A stretch of 34,230 bases of DNA from contig JACZXA010000015.1 of assembly GCA_022571865.1 (NCBI GenBank), forward strand, positions 1 through 34,230, read 5' to 3'. Of this stretch, positions 7,460-15,908 are shown one piece after another (within the stretch, counting starts at the first letter, position 1; every line of letters begins with the position of its first letter). The translations under genes were made by a program, and so were the position numbers. The notes beneath the pieces are model-generated. The model was given only the letters and a program-made list of their open reading frames with translations. It was not told the DNA's origin and searched no databases. Origin of the DNA: Pseudomonadota bacterium. GTDB lineage: Bacteria; Pseudomonadota; Gammaproteobacteria; Pseudomonadales; Azotimanducaceae.

Positions 7460-10210
7460 ATGACCCTTTTTAGCAGGATCTGCCGTGGTTTGGTCTTGGG
7501 AAGCATCTTGGTGCTTATCGGTTGTGACAGCACCACACCGGTGCAGCACTATGAGAACGCTCAAGGGTATTTTCTCACCAATCAGGTCCGAACCGCCGTC
7601 ATCGAGCTGAAAAACGCATTGCAGAAAGCGCCCGATTTTGCGGATGCGCGATTATTGTTGGCCCGGTCTCACGCCAAACTCGGCGATTTCCCCAGCGCGT
7701 TGAAGGAGTACGAGCGTAGTCTGGATCTCGGGCTGGATACCGAAGAAGTCAAAGTGGGTCTGCTGCGAACCAAGGTTCGCCTTCGACGCCACCAAGAGGT
7801 CATTGGTGAACTGGAAGGCACCGGGCTGTTGAGTCCTGAACTCGCCGTGGTCCTTGGTGATGCTTATCTTTCGGGCGCTGACGTCGATAGAGCGAAAGTC
7901 CTGTATCAACAGGGTTTGCAACTCGCTGACGGCAATCTGGGGCTTGCGGTAATCGCATTGCGCCAGGGAGATCTCATGAGCGCTGAATCGTATCTCGACA
8001 AAGCGATACAGATAGATCCGGACCACCGTGAAAGCTGGGTGCGCCAGGGAGAGTTAGCCCTTGCCGACAGCGATTGGGCGGGCTCCGTTGCTGCCTTTGC
8101 AACCGTACGCGATCTTCCTGGCGGCGAAGTGCTCGGCCGCGTGGGGCTGGCGCGTGTTTACCTCGCTCAACAGGATCATGCGGCTGCTACCGAAGAGATT
8201 AATCACGTATTGCGGCTGGCACCGCAGTTTCCCCTCGGCCACTACCTCGATGCGCTCGTCAAATTCCAGCAACTGGATACGGATGGCGCGGAGGCGGCGT
8301 TGCGTGAAGTGCAGCGTTCGGTGCCGGATCATGGACCCAGTTTGTATTTGATGGGCGTGGTCAAGTACCAGCAAAAGCAGTTCAGTCAGGCCAAAGCCAA
8401 TTTGCAGAGATTTCTAGCCCGCAATAGGCTCAACGAATCCGCACGAAAATTGTTGGCCACCATCTATTTCGAGGAAGAGAATTTTGCCGATGTCATAGAG
8501 ACCCTCGAACCTATCGTGTCGGTGACGAGGGATCCGCAAGTTTACGCGTTGATAGGCACCTGTGAGATGCGACTGGGTCATCCGGCGCAGGCGGCGGCGG
8601 CATTGGAACGTGCGGTGGAATTGGCGCCGGACATGGCGCCGTTTCGCAATCAACTGGCTTTGAGTCTGTTGTCCGCCGGTGAAAACGAGCAGGCCGAAGC
8701 AATGCTTGCCAGTGCAATCGACGTGGATCAAAGCCAGTTTCAAAGTGATTACCTGATTGCGATGATGCGCCTGCGCGAGCGAAATTTCGACGCGGCAGCC
8801 GAAGCCGTTGAAGCTATTATTCGCAAGAGTCCGGATAACCCGCTTGGTTACAACCTCAGGGGTGCGGTAGCCCTGGGTCGGGATGATTCCAGTGGCGCCA
8901 AATCAGCGTTCTCCGAGGCGCTCGTTCACGACCCTGAATTCCTCCCGGCTGCAAGCAACCTGGCCCGTTTGGCCGAGCGCGAAGGCGATCTCACCCTGGC
9001 GGTATCCTACTACCAGGATCTGCTCATTCTCCTGCCCGGCAACGAAGACGCGCTGATAGGTATTGCCGAGCTTGCGATCAAGCAGTCGAACGTAGCTGGC
9101 GCGATTGAATACTTGAGCCAGGCGATCGCTGACAATCCCGAGTCGATTCGCGCGAGGGTAGGCTTGTTGCGTCTGTATCTGTTGCAGAACGAGGTCGAGA
9201 AAGCAGATCGACTTGCAGATCAGGTGATGTCGATTGTTCCCAACAACCCGGATTTAGGGGTATTGAGAGTACAGGTCGATTTGCGCAAGGGCGATGTAGC
9301 CGCGGCCAAAGCCGGGGTTGATAAATTGCAGGCGATGACGGCCGGTCAGCGAGACAACGTGCGGTTTCGGTTTGCCGTTGGACAACTCCAATGGCAAGTG
9401 GGTAATCAAACGCTTGCCAGGAGTAATTTCGACCACGTACTGGACCTGACGGATCAACAGCATGTTGGCGCTTTGCGCGGATTGGTACGGCTTGATTTGC
9501 GAGATGACGCGACGTCTCGAGCAGAGCAACGGCTGAAACGGCTCGGGACGCTGGGTGATGCTGGATCTGAATACGACCTGTTGACCGCGGACGTCATGGC
9601 CGCACGAGGGAAAACGGCCGAAGCGGCTTTAGCTTACGAAACGCTGGCTCGAAACGATGTGCGAGCCGGAGCGATGCGCCTCGCGTTGGTCAGACTACGA
9701 ACGGGGGAGTGGACGGAAGCGGCAGGCGGTTTGCGGCGCTGGCTTGCACGCCATGAAAATGATCTCGGAGCTCAGTTGATGCTCGCCGATAGCCTCATGC
9801 GTGCACCCGACAAGTCAGATGCTATCAGCCAATATGAATTGTTGCTGAGTACCGACAATCCCGTCGTGCTCAACAACTTGGCCTGGCTCTATATGGAACG
9901 AGGAGACGCGCGCGCGGTCGACATGGCGAGGCGAGCAAACGAGATTGCGCCCAACAATCCTGACATTGCCGATACTCTGGGCTGGATACTGGTGCGTAAT
10001 GGCGAATCGGAAGCGGGTCTCGACTACCTCAAGCAAAGTGTGCAGCTGAACCCGAACAACCCGTCGGTTCACTACCACCTTGGTGTGGCGTTTGCCGGGC
10101 AGAATCAGCCTGCTTCGGCGCGAGGCGCATTTGCGCAGGCGTTGAGTATTGCGAACAACTTTCCCGAGGCGCAGCAGGCTCGAGATGCGATGGCGGGGTT
10201 GACGGACTAA
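7460..10210 (+). CDS. prsT: PEP-CTERM/EPS-system TPR-repeat lipoprotein (PrsT family)
   Basis: The product of 916 residues starts MTLFSRICRGLVLGSILVLI with lipobox IGC followed by Asp, and continues as tandem tetratricopeptide repeats to the end. It matches the length and look of the PEP_TPR_lipo family (TIGR02917, PrsT): HYENAQGYFLTNQVRTAVIE, LKNALQKAPDFADARLLLAR near the N-terminus and a final ADTLGWILVRNGESEAGLDY region. Family members occur in exosortase/PEP-CTERM exopolysaccharide loci and probably scaffold secretion or assembly of the polymer. An Asp follows the lipid-bearing Cys, which in Enterobacteria favours inner-membrane retention; that rule may not hold here. ATG 7460 fits the signal peptide with GGA upstream; an earlier TTG (7430) adds ten residues of no family character. 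It converges with the beta-barrel gene, leaving six bases. Confidence 0.9.
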   Translation: MTLFSRICRGLVLGSILVLIGCDSTTPVQHYENAQGYFLTNQVRTAVIELKNALQKAPDFADARLLLARSHAKLGDFPSALKEYERSLDLGLDTEEVKVGLLRTKVRLRRHQEVIGELEGTGLLSPELAVVLGDAYLSGADVDRAKVLYQQGLQLADGNLGLAVIALRQGDLMSAESYLDKAIQIDPDHRESWVRQGELALADSDWAGSVAAFATVRDLPGGEVLGRVGLARVYLAQQDHAAATEEINHVLRLAPQFPLGHYLDALVKFQQLDTDGAEAALREVQRSVPDHGPSLYLMGVVKYQQKQFSQAKANLQRFLARNRLNESARKLLATIYFEEENFADVIETLEPIVSVTRDPQVYALIGTCEMRLGHPAQAAAALERAVELAPDMAPFRNQLALSLLSAGENEQAEAMLASAIDVDQSQFQSDYLIAMMRLRERNFDAAAEAVEAIIRKSPDNPLGYNLRGAVALGRDDSSGAKSAFSEALVHDPEFLPAASNLARLAEREGDLTLAVSYYQDLLILLPGNEDALIGIAELAIKQSNVAGAIEYLSQAIADNPESIRARVGLLRLYLLQNEVEKADRLADQVMSIVPNNPDLGVLRVQVDLRKGDVAAAKAGVDKLQAMTAGQRDNVRFRFAVGQLQWQVGNQTLARSNFDHVLDLTDQQHVGALRGLVRLDLRDDATSRAEQRLKRLGTLGDAGSEYDLLTADVMAARGKTAEAALAYETLARNDVRAGAMRLALVRLRTGEWTEAAGGLRRWLARHENDLGAQLMLADSLMRAPDKSDAISQYELLLSTDNPVVLNNLAWLYMERGDARAVDMARRANEIAPNNPDIADTLGWILVRNGESEAGLDYLKQSVQLNPNNPSVHYHLGVAFAGQNQPASARGAFAQALSIANNFPEAQQARDAMAGLTD

Positions 10211-10216
10211 ACCTCG

Positions 10217-11500
10217 CTAACGACGCGAACCCAATAGCGCATAAGACACGCCAAACCTGGCCAACCACTCGTCATAGTCCCGAGTGCCGAGTGTATCGGC
10301 TTCGCGCTCTTCGTACGCAACGCCAATGGATACGGTGAGACGGCGGCCAGCGCGCCAGACGAGTTGTACGTTTCCGCGTACCTCGTCTAATTCTTCGTTC
10401 TCGTCGTCGAATTCCCGGGTTCCCACTTCGATGCGTGCGCTCAATGTGGTCAGGGGCGTCAGATCGCGACCAAACGTCAGGCCAACGCCGGTGCGATCGT
10501 TGTCGCGCAGCACATCCTCGTAGTCTTCCTGCACTGCGAATACTCGGATACCGAGCCGTGATCGACCAAACGTCCGGGTGAGGGAAATTTCGGCCATAGT
10601 CTCGGTAAACACTTCGTTGAGATCCGAATTCGCATCAACCGAATCTCCGAAATCACTCGTTCCTGCCCTGAGGGCCGAGGATCGGTCGTCAATCCGGCGG
10701 CTGCCCGAGATACCGAGGACGGTGTTGGGGCTCGCCTGCCAGGTTAAGTCGAGATCGAATATCGGACCATCCACGTCGTCCAGACCACTAGATCTGCTGA
10801 CGCTGGTGTATCCCCCTGTCAGCGAAAGCTCGGTGTTGCTTCCGGTCTGTGCGAGGGTTGCCGAACCTATCCAGATATCCAAATCCGGGGCGGCTGAGTT
10901 GTCGAATTCCACCTGGCTGCTGCTGGCTTCGAACGTCAGTGATCGAGTGGCGGAAAATGCCACGATGTAGCGAGCCGTGCCGGTATGCCGCTTGCTGCTG
11001 GTTTGCGTTTCGGCGTTTACATCGGTGTAGAGATACGACAGTTGAAACTCGTCGTTACCGCGAGTGCGAAATCGCAAAGTGGGACCCGCTTCGGTAGTGG
11101 AAACGACCTGCCGGTTGTCCTGGGTAATTGCTTCGATCGATCTCCTGGCGGATTCGGTTCGCGAATTGCGAACGACAAAATCGAACCGTTCGGGGACCAC
11201 GTGCCACAGCAACTCCGCACTGCCGGTGGTGACGCTATCGTCGTCGAAAAGATCCTCTTCGTAGATGCGCCGTTCGAACTGGTAGCCACCGCTCAGCTGC
11301 AGATTTGGTCCGTCATGTTCGGCGCCGACGCTGATGCCCGGCTGGTGAATCCACTCGTCGATCTCGTTGTCGGTGGTTCGTGCTGTGTTGGTGGTGTGCA
11401 GGGCTGTATAATTCACCGCCAGATCCCATTCCACAGCCCAAGTGGGAGTTGCCAGCAGGGCGCCCATCAACGCAGATAAGCCAAAAATTTTGTTACGCAT
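10217..11500 (-). CDS. Outer-membrane beta-barrel protein, PEP-CTERM/EPS-system associated
   Basis: A cleavable signal peptide (MRNKIFGLSALMGALLATPTWA) is followed by about 400 residues of alternating polar/hydrophobic strands rich in Asp, Arg, Ser and Thr, for example ELSLTGGYTSVSRSSG, DLDLTWQASPNTVLGISGS and VQLVWRAGRRLTVSIGVAYE. This is the pattern of a large outer-membrane barrel. Length and location next to the export lipoprotein and PrsT match the PEP-CTERM system-associated outer-membrane family (TIGR03016-like) and other EPS beta-barrel proteins; the match is by context and pattern, not by alignment. The last residue is Arg rather than the Phe usual in outer-membrane proteins. It lies 16 bases downstream of the export gene and is probably co-transcribed. 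Likely role: polymer export pore or surface anchor. Confidence 0.78.
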   Translation of the reverse strand: MRNKIFGLSALMGALLATPTWAVEWDLAVNYTALHTTNTARTTDNEIDEWIHQPGISVGAEHDGPNLQLSGGYQFERRIYEEDLFDDDSVTTGSAELLWHVVPERFDFVVRNSRTESARRSIEAITQDNRQVVSTTEAGPTLRFRTRGNDEFQLSYLYTDVNAETQTSSKRHTGTARYIVAFSATRSLTFEASSSQVEFDNSAAPDLDIWIGSATLAQTGSNTELSLTGGYTSVSRSSGLDDVDGPIFDLDLTWQASPNTVLGISGSRRIDDRSSALRAGTSDFGDSVDANSDLNEVFTETMAEISLTRTFGRSRLGIRVFAVQEDYEDVLRDNDRTGVGLTFGRDLTPLTTLSARIEVGTREFDDENEELDEVRGNVQLVWRAGRRLTVSIGVAYEEREADTLGTRDYDEWLARFGVSYALLGSRR

Positions 11501-11516
11501 AGGGTTCCCGTTAGTC

Positions 11517-12131
11517 TTAGAAAAATCTTTCTGGAACCGCCAAGATGTCTCCAGGAGAGAGAGTGTAGTTGGTACTCATGTCTCCTTGCCTGAGGATACG
11601 ATCCAGGTTCACATTCAGTCGTTGGCCATCGGCGCGGAACAGTTTCGTTTTCGCCGGATTGGCAAATTCGTTGACCCCACCGGCTTCGAGGATCACATCC
11701 AGCACCGTCATTCCCTCCCGGTGCGGAATGGATATCGGATTCATGACAGCGCCGGTGACTCGAACCCTGCATCGGTAGGAGTTGGCGGCCATGCTGACGA
11801 CGATGACCGTGACGTAGGGATCTCGAATGTAAGTTGCCAGCCGTTCGACGATGGTATTCCCGACCTGTTCGGGAGTCTGGCCTCCGACCAATACATCCCC
11901 CGCGAGCGGCACGGAAATTTTGCCATCGGGTCGTACGGGCACGGTTACGCTGAGGTCGTCGTTACGCCAGACATTGATGTTGAGCACATCGCCTACACCG
12001 ATACGATATTCATCGCCACAGCTCGAAATGTCGGCCCTGTCCGCGGGAGGTGCTACGCCACCCGTTGCACAACCGATGAGTAAACCAAGTGCGCCCAACG
12101 CGAACAAGTTGACAAAACGTAGCAAACTCAT
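11517..12131 (-). CDS. Polysaccharide export lipoprotein (Wza/EpsD-like, PEP-CTERM type)
   Basis: The 204-residue protein has a lipoprotein signal peptide (lipobox IGC after LLRFVNLFALGALGLL). The Poly_export domain begins YRIGVGDVLNINVWRNDDLS and continues VPVRPDGKISVPLAGDVLVG and GQTPEQVGNTI. An SLBB-type segment follows (RVTGAVMNPISIPHREGMTV, LDVILEAGGVNEFANPAKTK), and it ends in LSPGDILAVPERFF. This is the small Wza relative (about 200 residues, one SLBB domain, no C-terminal outer-membrane helix) usual in exosortase/EPS loci (TIGR03027-like). It should form the periplasmic part of the export channel, probably together with the beta-barrel protein encoded next. No polymerase, flippase, glycosyltransferase or chain-length regulator is within the window. 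Confidence 0.9.
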   Translation of the reverse strand: MSLLRFVNLFALGALGLLIGCATGGVAPPADRADISSCGDEYRIGVGDVLNINVWRNDDLSVTVPVRPDGKISVPLAGDVLVGGQTPEQVGNTIVERLATYIRDPYVTVIVVSMAANSYRCRVRVTGAVMNPISIPHREGMTVLDVILEAGGVNEFANPAKTKLFRADGQRLNVNLDRILRQGDMSTNYTLSPGDILAVPERFF

Positions 12132-12196
12132 TGATCTGGTCCAAAGTTGATTGTTGTCAATTCTCGGATGATAACCGCTTTGGAATCGCTTTGGTC

Positions 12197-12214
12197 AGCG
12201 TCTTAAAAGACGCT
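12197..12214. promoter_or_regulatory. 8-bp perfect inverted repeat upstream of the export gene
   Basis: AGCGTCTT and AAGACGCT flank two A bases, giving a near-perfect 18-bp palindrome 66 bases upstream of the polysaccharide-export start codon. It could be a dimeric regulator's operator for the export operon, or a hairpin. No T-run follows on either strand, so terminator function is doubtful. Confidence 0.35.
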
Positions 12215-12246
12215 TACATTTAACTACACTCATCAAACAGACAGGA

Positions 12247-12296
12247 ACCCCGATTTCGTAGAAAGTCGTCATCGGAGGGCGTGCTTTCTTCGGGGT
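12247..12296 (-). terminator. Possible terminator hairpin after the crotonase gene
   Basis: On the minus strand, 11 bases past the crotonase stop, ACCCCGA pairs with TCGGGGT (12290-12296 with 12247-12253). A second helix inside it joins GAAAG and CTTTC. The sequence after the stem is pyrimidine-rich (TCCTGTCTGTTT) but not a clean U-tract. It would end the MaoC-lyase-crotonase transcript before the export operon on the same strand. Confidence 0.35.
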
Positions 12297-12306
12297 GTGG
12301 CTGGTC

Positions 12307-13113
12307 TCACCGGCCTGAGAAATCTGGGGTTCTTTTCTCCTTAAAAGCACGTCTTCCTTCTTGATAGTCTGAGCTGTCGAAACACTCGTCCACCAGCATC
12401 CGCACCGCGTTAAGATCCTGCTCACGCCCACCCCGCTCCCAGGCGTCAATTGCCGCCTTCGCAGCCTTTACCGTCAGCGGCGCGTTTCCGGCGATTCGGT
12501 GCGCATAGTCAACCACCTCCTGCTCTATGGATTCCCGGTCGACGATGAAATTGATGAGACCCATATCCAGTGCTTCGTCTGCCTCGATAAACCGCGCCGA
12601 GAACATGATATCCCGTGCACGCGCAGGGCCAACGATGCGGGCAAGCTTAGCCAGACCCTGGTAGTCGTAACCCAGTCCCAACTTTGCTGCGGGTATGGCG
12701 AAGGTTGAGTCCGGAGAGGCAAAACGGATGTCGGCGGAAAGTGCGGTGGCGAGCCCGCCGCCGATGCAGTACCCCTCGATCAGAGCGATGAGGGGTTTTT
12801 CGAAGGTTGCCAACCATCGGCTCGCATGGCCCGCTATTTTGCCATAGGCTTCTTTCTGTTCAGCGCTCGAACGTTTGGTGTCGAATTCAGATATATCTGC
12901 GCCTGAAACAAACGCTTTTCCACCCGCGCCGCGCATAACAATACAACGTACGGAATCATCCTGGGCAAAGTGCGACAGGATGTCGCTGATGCCTTGCCAC
13001 ATCTCCAGCGCCAGTGCGTTGTGCCGTTCTGGATGGTTGAAAATCATCCAACCAATACCGTCTTCGCTGTGTCCGAGCATCCAGTCGGTTTCGAGTTTCA
13101 GTTGTCGGCTCAT
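12307..13113 (-). CDS. Enoyl-CoA hydratase/isomerase (crotonase)-family protein without the usual Glu pair
   Basis: A 268-residue crotonase fold with the two oxyanion-hole segments AFVSGADI (about 67-74) and CIGGGLATALSADIRFAS (about 116-133). In classical enoyl-CoA hydratase two glutamates act on water; by alignment their places are Ala122 (GGG-L-A) and Ala142 (FAIPAAKLGLGY), so ordinary hydration is unlikely. The IPAAKLGLGY form is recurrent in a proteobacterial subgroup, so the change is probably real. Other crotonase chemistries (isomerisation, hydrolysis, C-C cleavage) use different residues, and an Asp in LGLGYD may serve. The start overlaps the lyase stop by four bases (ATGA), so it is the last gene of the MaoC-lyase-crotonase operon. 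It acts in the cytoplasm on a CoA thioester of unknown identity. Confidence 0.88.
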   Translation of the reverse strand: MSRQLKLETDWMLGHSEDGIGWMIFNHPERHNALALEMWQGISDILSHFAQDDSVRCIVMRGAGGKAFVSGADISEFDTKRSSAEQKEAYGKIAGHASRWLATFEKPLIALIEGYCIGGGLATALSADIRFASPDSTFAIPAAKLGLGYDYQGLAKLARIVGPARARDIMFSARFIEADEALDMGLINFIVDRESIEQEVVDYAHRIAGNAPLTVKAAKAAIDAWERGGREQDLNAVRMLVDECFDSSDYQEGRRAFKEKRTPDFSGR

Positions 13114-14006
13114 GTTTTTTTCCGTATTTCTTCCGCTCGCGCAACTAATTTCCGAGCCCGGGTCAGGTGTGGCACGTCTACCATCTTACCTTCGAAGCGC
13201 ATTGCCATCCGCCCGTCTGCCTGGGCTTCGGCGAACGCGGTGATCAGCCGTTGGCTCTCGTCGATTTCCGCATCGGTCGGAGTAAAGGCGGTGTTGACTA
13301 TGTCGATCTGGCTGGGGTGAATCGTAATCTTACCTGTGTAACCCATCCAGGCGGCTTCGGTAGATTCGCGTTTGAGTCCCTGCTCGTCGTTGATGTCGAC
13401 GAAAACCGTATCGAGAGGTTGTACACCGCCCGCTGCTGCGCACAACAAGGTCTGGGTTCGACAATGCCGATACAGGTCGAGAAACGTGTTGTCATCGAAT
13501 CGATTGCGCGGCGCACCAAGCGCGGCGGACAGATCCTCCGCACCCCACGACAACGCAATGACCCGCTTACATTGTGTGAAAGTTGGCAGGTTGAGGACAC
13601 CCTCGGGGGTTTCGGTGGAAACCAGGATCAATCCGACTTTTCCCGGTGGATGGTCGAACTCGAGCTCGAGTGCCGTGAGCTTGTCGTCGATGGTCTCCAG
13701 TTCAACCAGGGTCGATACCTTGGGCACCACGTAGGCATCAGGCGGGTGCTCCATAGTCGCCTCGAGATCCGCGAGCCCCCAGGGCGTATCCAGGGGGTTC
13801 ATGCGTACCGTGCGTTCCTGCTTGCCGAAATCCACATCGCGTAGCCAACCTGCAACCGCTTCTCTGGTTGTTTTTTTTCGCTCTGGGGTAACCGCATCCT
13901 CGAGATCCAGGATGAGACTGTCGGCCGCGGTGGTCAGGGCTTTCTGGAGCATCCTGTCATTCGCCCCGGGTACAAAATGTGCGGAGCGCCTGAGCCGGTT
14001 GCTCAT
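13110..14006 (-). CDS. CitE/HpcH-family CoA-ester lyase
   Basis: The 298-residue protein is a TIM-barrel lyase of the HpcH/HpaI-citrate lyase beta family. It shows RSAHFVPGANDRML, the metal-binding LDLEDAV block (Asp34, Glu36), TVRMNPLDTPWG, PKVST, the second acidic site STETPEGVLNLP, GAEDLSAALGAPR, and the GKITIHPSQIDIVN signature. Relatives cleave malyl-CoA, methylmalyl-CoA or citramalyl-CoA into acetyl-CoA or propionyl-CoA plus a keto acid, with Mg2+. The start overlaps the preceding MaoC stop and the stop overlaps the crotonase start (both ATGA), so the three are co-translated. A MaoC hydratase feeding a hydroxyacyl-CoA to this lyase is the natural reading. The exact acyl group cannot be told. 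A related lyase (20615-21526) serves the second operon. Confidence 0.9.
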   Translation of the reverse strand: MSNRLRRSAHFVPGANDRMLQKALTTAADSLILDLEDAVTPERKKTTREAVAGWLRDVDFGKQERTVRMNPLDTPWGLADLEATMEHPPDAYVVPKVSTLVELETIDDKLTALELEFDHPPGKVGLILVSTETPEGVLNLPTFTQCKRVIALSWGAEDLSAALGAPRNRFDDNTFLDLYRHCRTQTLLCAAAGGVQPLDTVFVDINDEQGLKRESTEAAWMGYTGKITIHPSQIDIVNTAFTPTDAEIDESQRLITAFAEAQADGRMAMRFEGKMVDVPHLTRARKLVARAEEIRKKT

Positions 14007-14458
14007 GAGGTGATGGTGCGCATCATCATCGCATCCCTGATGCAGGAGCAGACTATCTCACCGCGCTGGTTCATTCCCTGATGTTCGAACGTCACGATTC
14101 CCCGGTCTGGTTTGGTGCGGCTCTCCCGCTTGTCGAGTACGGTCGTTTTGGAGTAGAGGGTGTCGCCAAGGAATACCGGGTTGGGGAATGTGGTTTTGTC
14201 GAACCCCAGGTTCCCAAGCGTCGTGCCGAGCGTGGTATCTCCAACGGAAAGTCCAATCACCAGGCCCAAGGTAAAGATACTGTTCACCAGGATCTGGCCA
14301 TGTTCGGTGGACGCGGCAAATTCCCGATCCAGATGCAGTGGCTGTGGGTTGAGCGTGAGCGTGCTGAACAGGAGATTGTCGGTTTCCGTGACCGTTCGAC
14401 CCGGGAGGTGCTCGAACTCCATGCCGACCTCGAGTTCTTCGAAATATTTTCCTGTCAT
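14003..14458 (-). CDS. MaoC-like hot-dog dehydratase/hydratase
   Basis: A 151-residue single hot-dog domain. The hydratase motif is TLTLNPQPLHLDREFA, keeping His42 while the usual Asp of the D-x-N-P-x-H motif is changed, a form common in mesaconyl-CoA- and itaconyl-CoA-hydratase-like proteins. Other blocks are TVTETDNLLFS, FPNPVFLGDTLYSKT and GIVTFEHQGMNQRGE. The start at 14458 has an excellent ribosome-binding site (GGGGAGAGGG); the in-frame region farther upstream overlaps the divergent dehydrogenase gene and is not family sequence. It is the first gene of a three-gene operon coupled by ATGA to the lyase. It shares a 114-bp divergent promoter region with the acyl-CoA dehydrogenase at 14573. 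It probably adds water to an unsaturated dicarboxylyl- or branched acyl-CoA. Confidence 0.88.
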   Translation of the reverse strand: MTGKYFEELEVGMEFEHLPGRTVTETDNLLFSTLTLNPQPLHLDREFAASTEHGQILVNSIFTLGLVIGLSVGDTTLGTTLGNLGFDKTTFPNPVFLGDTLYSKTTVLDKRESRTKPDRGIVTFEHQGMNQRGEIVCSCIRDAMMMRTITS

Positions 14459-14572
14459 ACCCTCTCCCCTTCCCCAAGAGGTTTGTTGAAAGAACAAGTT
14501 AACCGCTAGCTGGTGCAAGCGCGAGGCAAATAGCGGAAGATCGAGGTTTTCGAAACACGGACGGGGAAGCAT

Positions 14573-15739
14573 ATGGATTTCGAGCTCACCGGCGAGCAAC
14601 AACTGATTCGCGACACGGTCAAGAAAGTGTGTGCAGAATTCCCGGACGAGTATTGGGCGAAGTGTGACTCGGAACATCGCTTCCCGTGGGATTTCTATAA
14701 CGCCATGGCTGCTGGGGGTTGGCTCGGTATTGCCATACCGGAAGCTTACGGTGGCAGCGGGCAAGGGATCACCGAGGCAAGCCTGGTGCTTGAAGAGGTT
14801 GCATCCTCCGGCGCCGCCATGAACGGCGCGAGCAGCCTGCACCTGTCGATTTTTGGCATGCACCCGGTAGTACGACACGGCTCGGAGGAGATGAAGCAGA
14901 CCTATCTACCGCAAGTGGCAACAGGAGAGTTGCACGTGGCGTTCGGTGTTACCGAACCTGACGCAGGCACAGACACCACCTCCATCACCACCACCGCACG
15001 CAGGGAAGGCGATCACTATATCGTCCGCGGGCGCAAGGTGTGGATGACGAAAGCACTGGATTCCCAGCGGGTATTGCTTCTTGTCAGAACTACGCCGATC
15101 GAAAAAATTGCAAAACGCACCGATGGATTGACCTTGTTGCTGGCAGAATTGCAGCGTCCCGAGGTGACCATATCTCCGATAGATAAAGTGGGGCGCAACG
15201 CCGTAGCCAGCTGTGAAGTAGTTTACGACGATCTTCCGGTGCTCGTGACGGATCGTGTGGGAGAGGAAGGCAAAGGTTTTCGTTACCTGCTCGATGGTCT
15301 GAACGCGGAACGCATACTGGTTGCCGCCGAAGCGCTGGGGATCGGTCGAGCGGCGATAAACAGAGCCGTGAACTATGCCAACGAGCGGGTGGTGTTCAAT
15401 CGTCCAATCGGGCAGAACCAGGGCATAGCCTTTCCGTTAGGCGAAGCGCATATGCGCCTGGAAGCGGCTGAGATGATGATCCGTAAAGCGTCGTGGATGT
15501 TGGACGACGGCCAACCCTGCGGTGCTGAAGCGAACATGGCCAAATGGTTGGCCGCCGATGCAGCCTGCCAGGCAGCCGATCAAGCCGTACAGACACACGG
15601 TGGATACGGTTATGCCAAGGAGTATCACGTGGAGCGTTACTGGCGAGAGGCCAGAATGACCCGCCTCGCACCCATCTCTCAGGAAATGGTCCTGAACTAC
15701 GTGACAGAACATGTGTTGGGACTGCCGCGTTCGTATTAA
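14573..15739 (+). CDS. Acyl-CoA dehydrogenase with altered active-site base
   Basis: A 388-residue FAD-dependent acyl-CoA dehydrogenase. Visible parts are MDFELTGEQQLIRDTVKKVC at the N-terminus, IAIPEAYGGSGQG, the flavin-contacting AFGVTEPDAGTDTTSI and RKVWMTKA, NAERILVAAEALGIGRAA, RVVFNRPIGQNQGIAFPLGE, and HGGYGYAKEYHVERYWREAR. At the site where medium-chain enzymes have the catalytic Glu (YEGT), this protein has LAPISQEM with Pro367. The base must therefore come from elsewhere, as in isovaleryl-CoA dehydrogenase, or the enzyme does something else. The ending HVLGLPRSY is typical of a proteobacterial subgroup. It is transcribed away from the MaoC-lyase-crotonase operon and probably acts in the same pathway. 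The ribosome-binding site GGGGAAG precedes the ATG. Confidence 0.9.
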   Translation: MDFELTGEQQLIRDTVKKVCAEFPDEYWAKCDSEHRFPWDFYNAMAAGGWLGIAIPEAYGGSGQGITEASLVLEEVASSGAAMNGASSLHLSIFGMHPVVRHGSEEMKQTYLPQVATGELHVAFGVTEPDAGTDTTSITTTARREGDHYIVRGRKVWMTKALDSQRVLLLVRTTPIEKIAKRTDGLTLLLAELQRPEVTISPIDKVGRNAVASCEVVYDDLPVLVTDRVGEEGKGFRYLLDGLNAERILVAAEALGIGRAAINRAVNYANERVVFNRPIGQNQGIAFPLGEAHMRLEAAEMMIRKASWMLDDGQPCGAEANMAKWLAADAACQAADQAVQTHGGYGYAKEYHVERYWREARMTRLAPISQEMVLNYVTEHVLGLPRSY

Positions 15740-15908
15740 CAGGGTACTTGTTATTAACGTCGAATAGTGATTAGAACCTGTTTTCAATAGCCGCCGCGTA
15801 GCCGTGCACCCGACCTGACTCTCGCTTGGGAGATGATGTCGGTTGACGTGACCACGAATCCCACGTTTCGGGCGGGGGCGCCACGAGCAAAAACCGGGCA
15901 TCTCGTTC

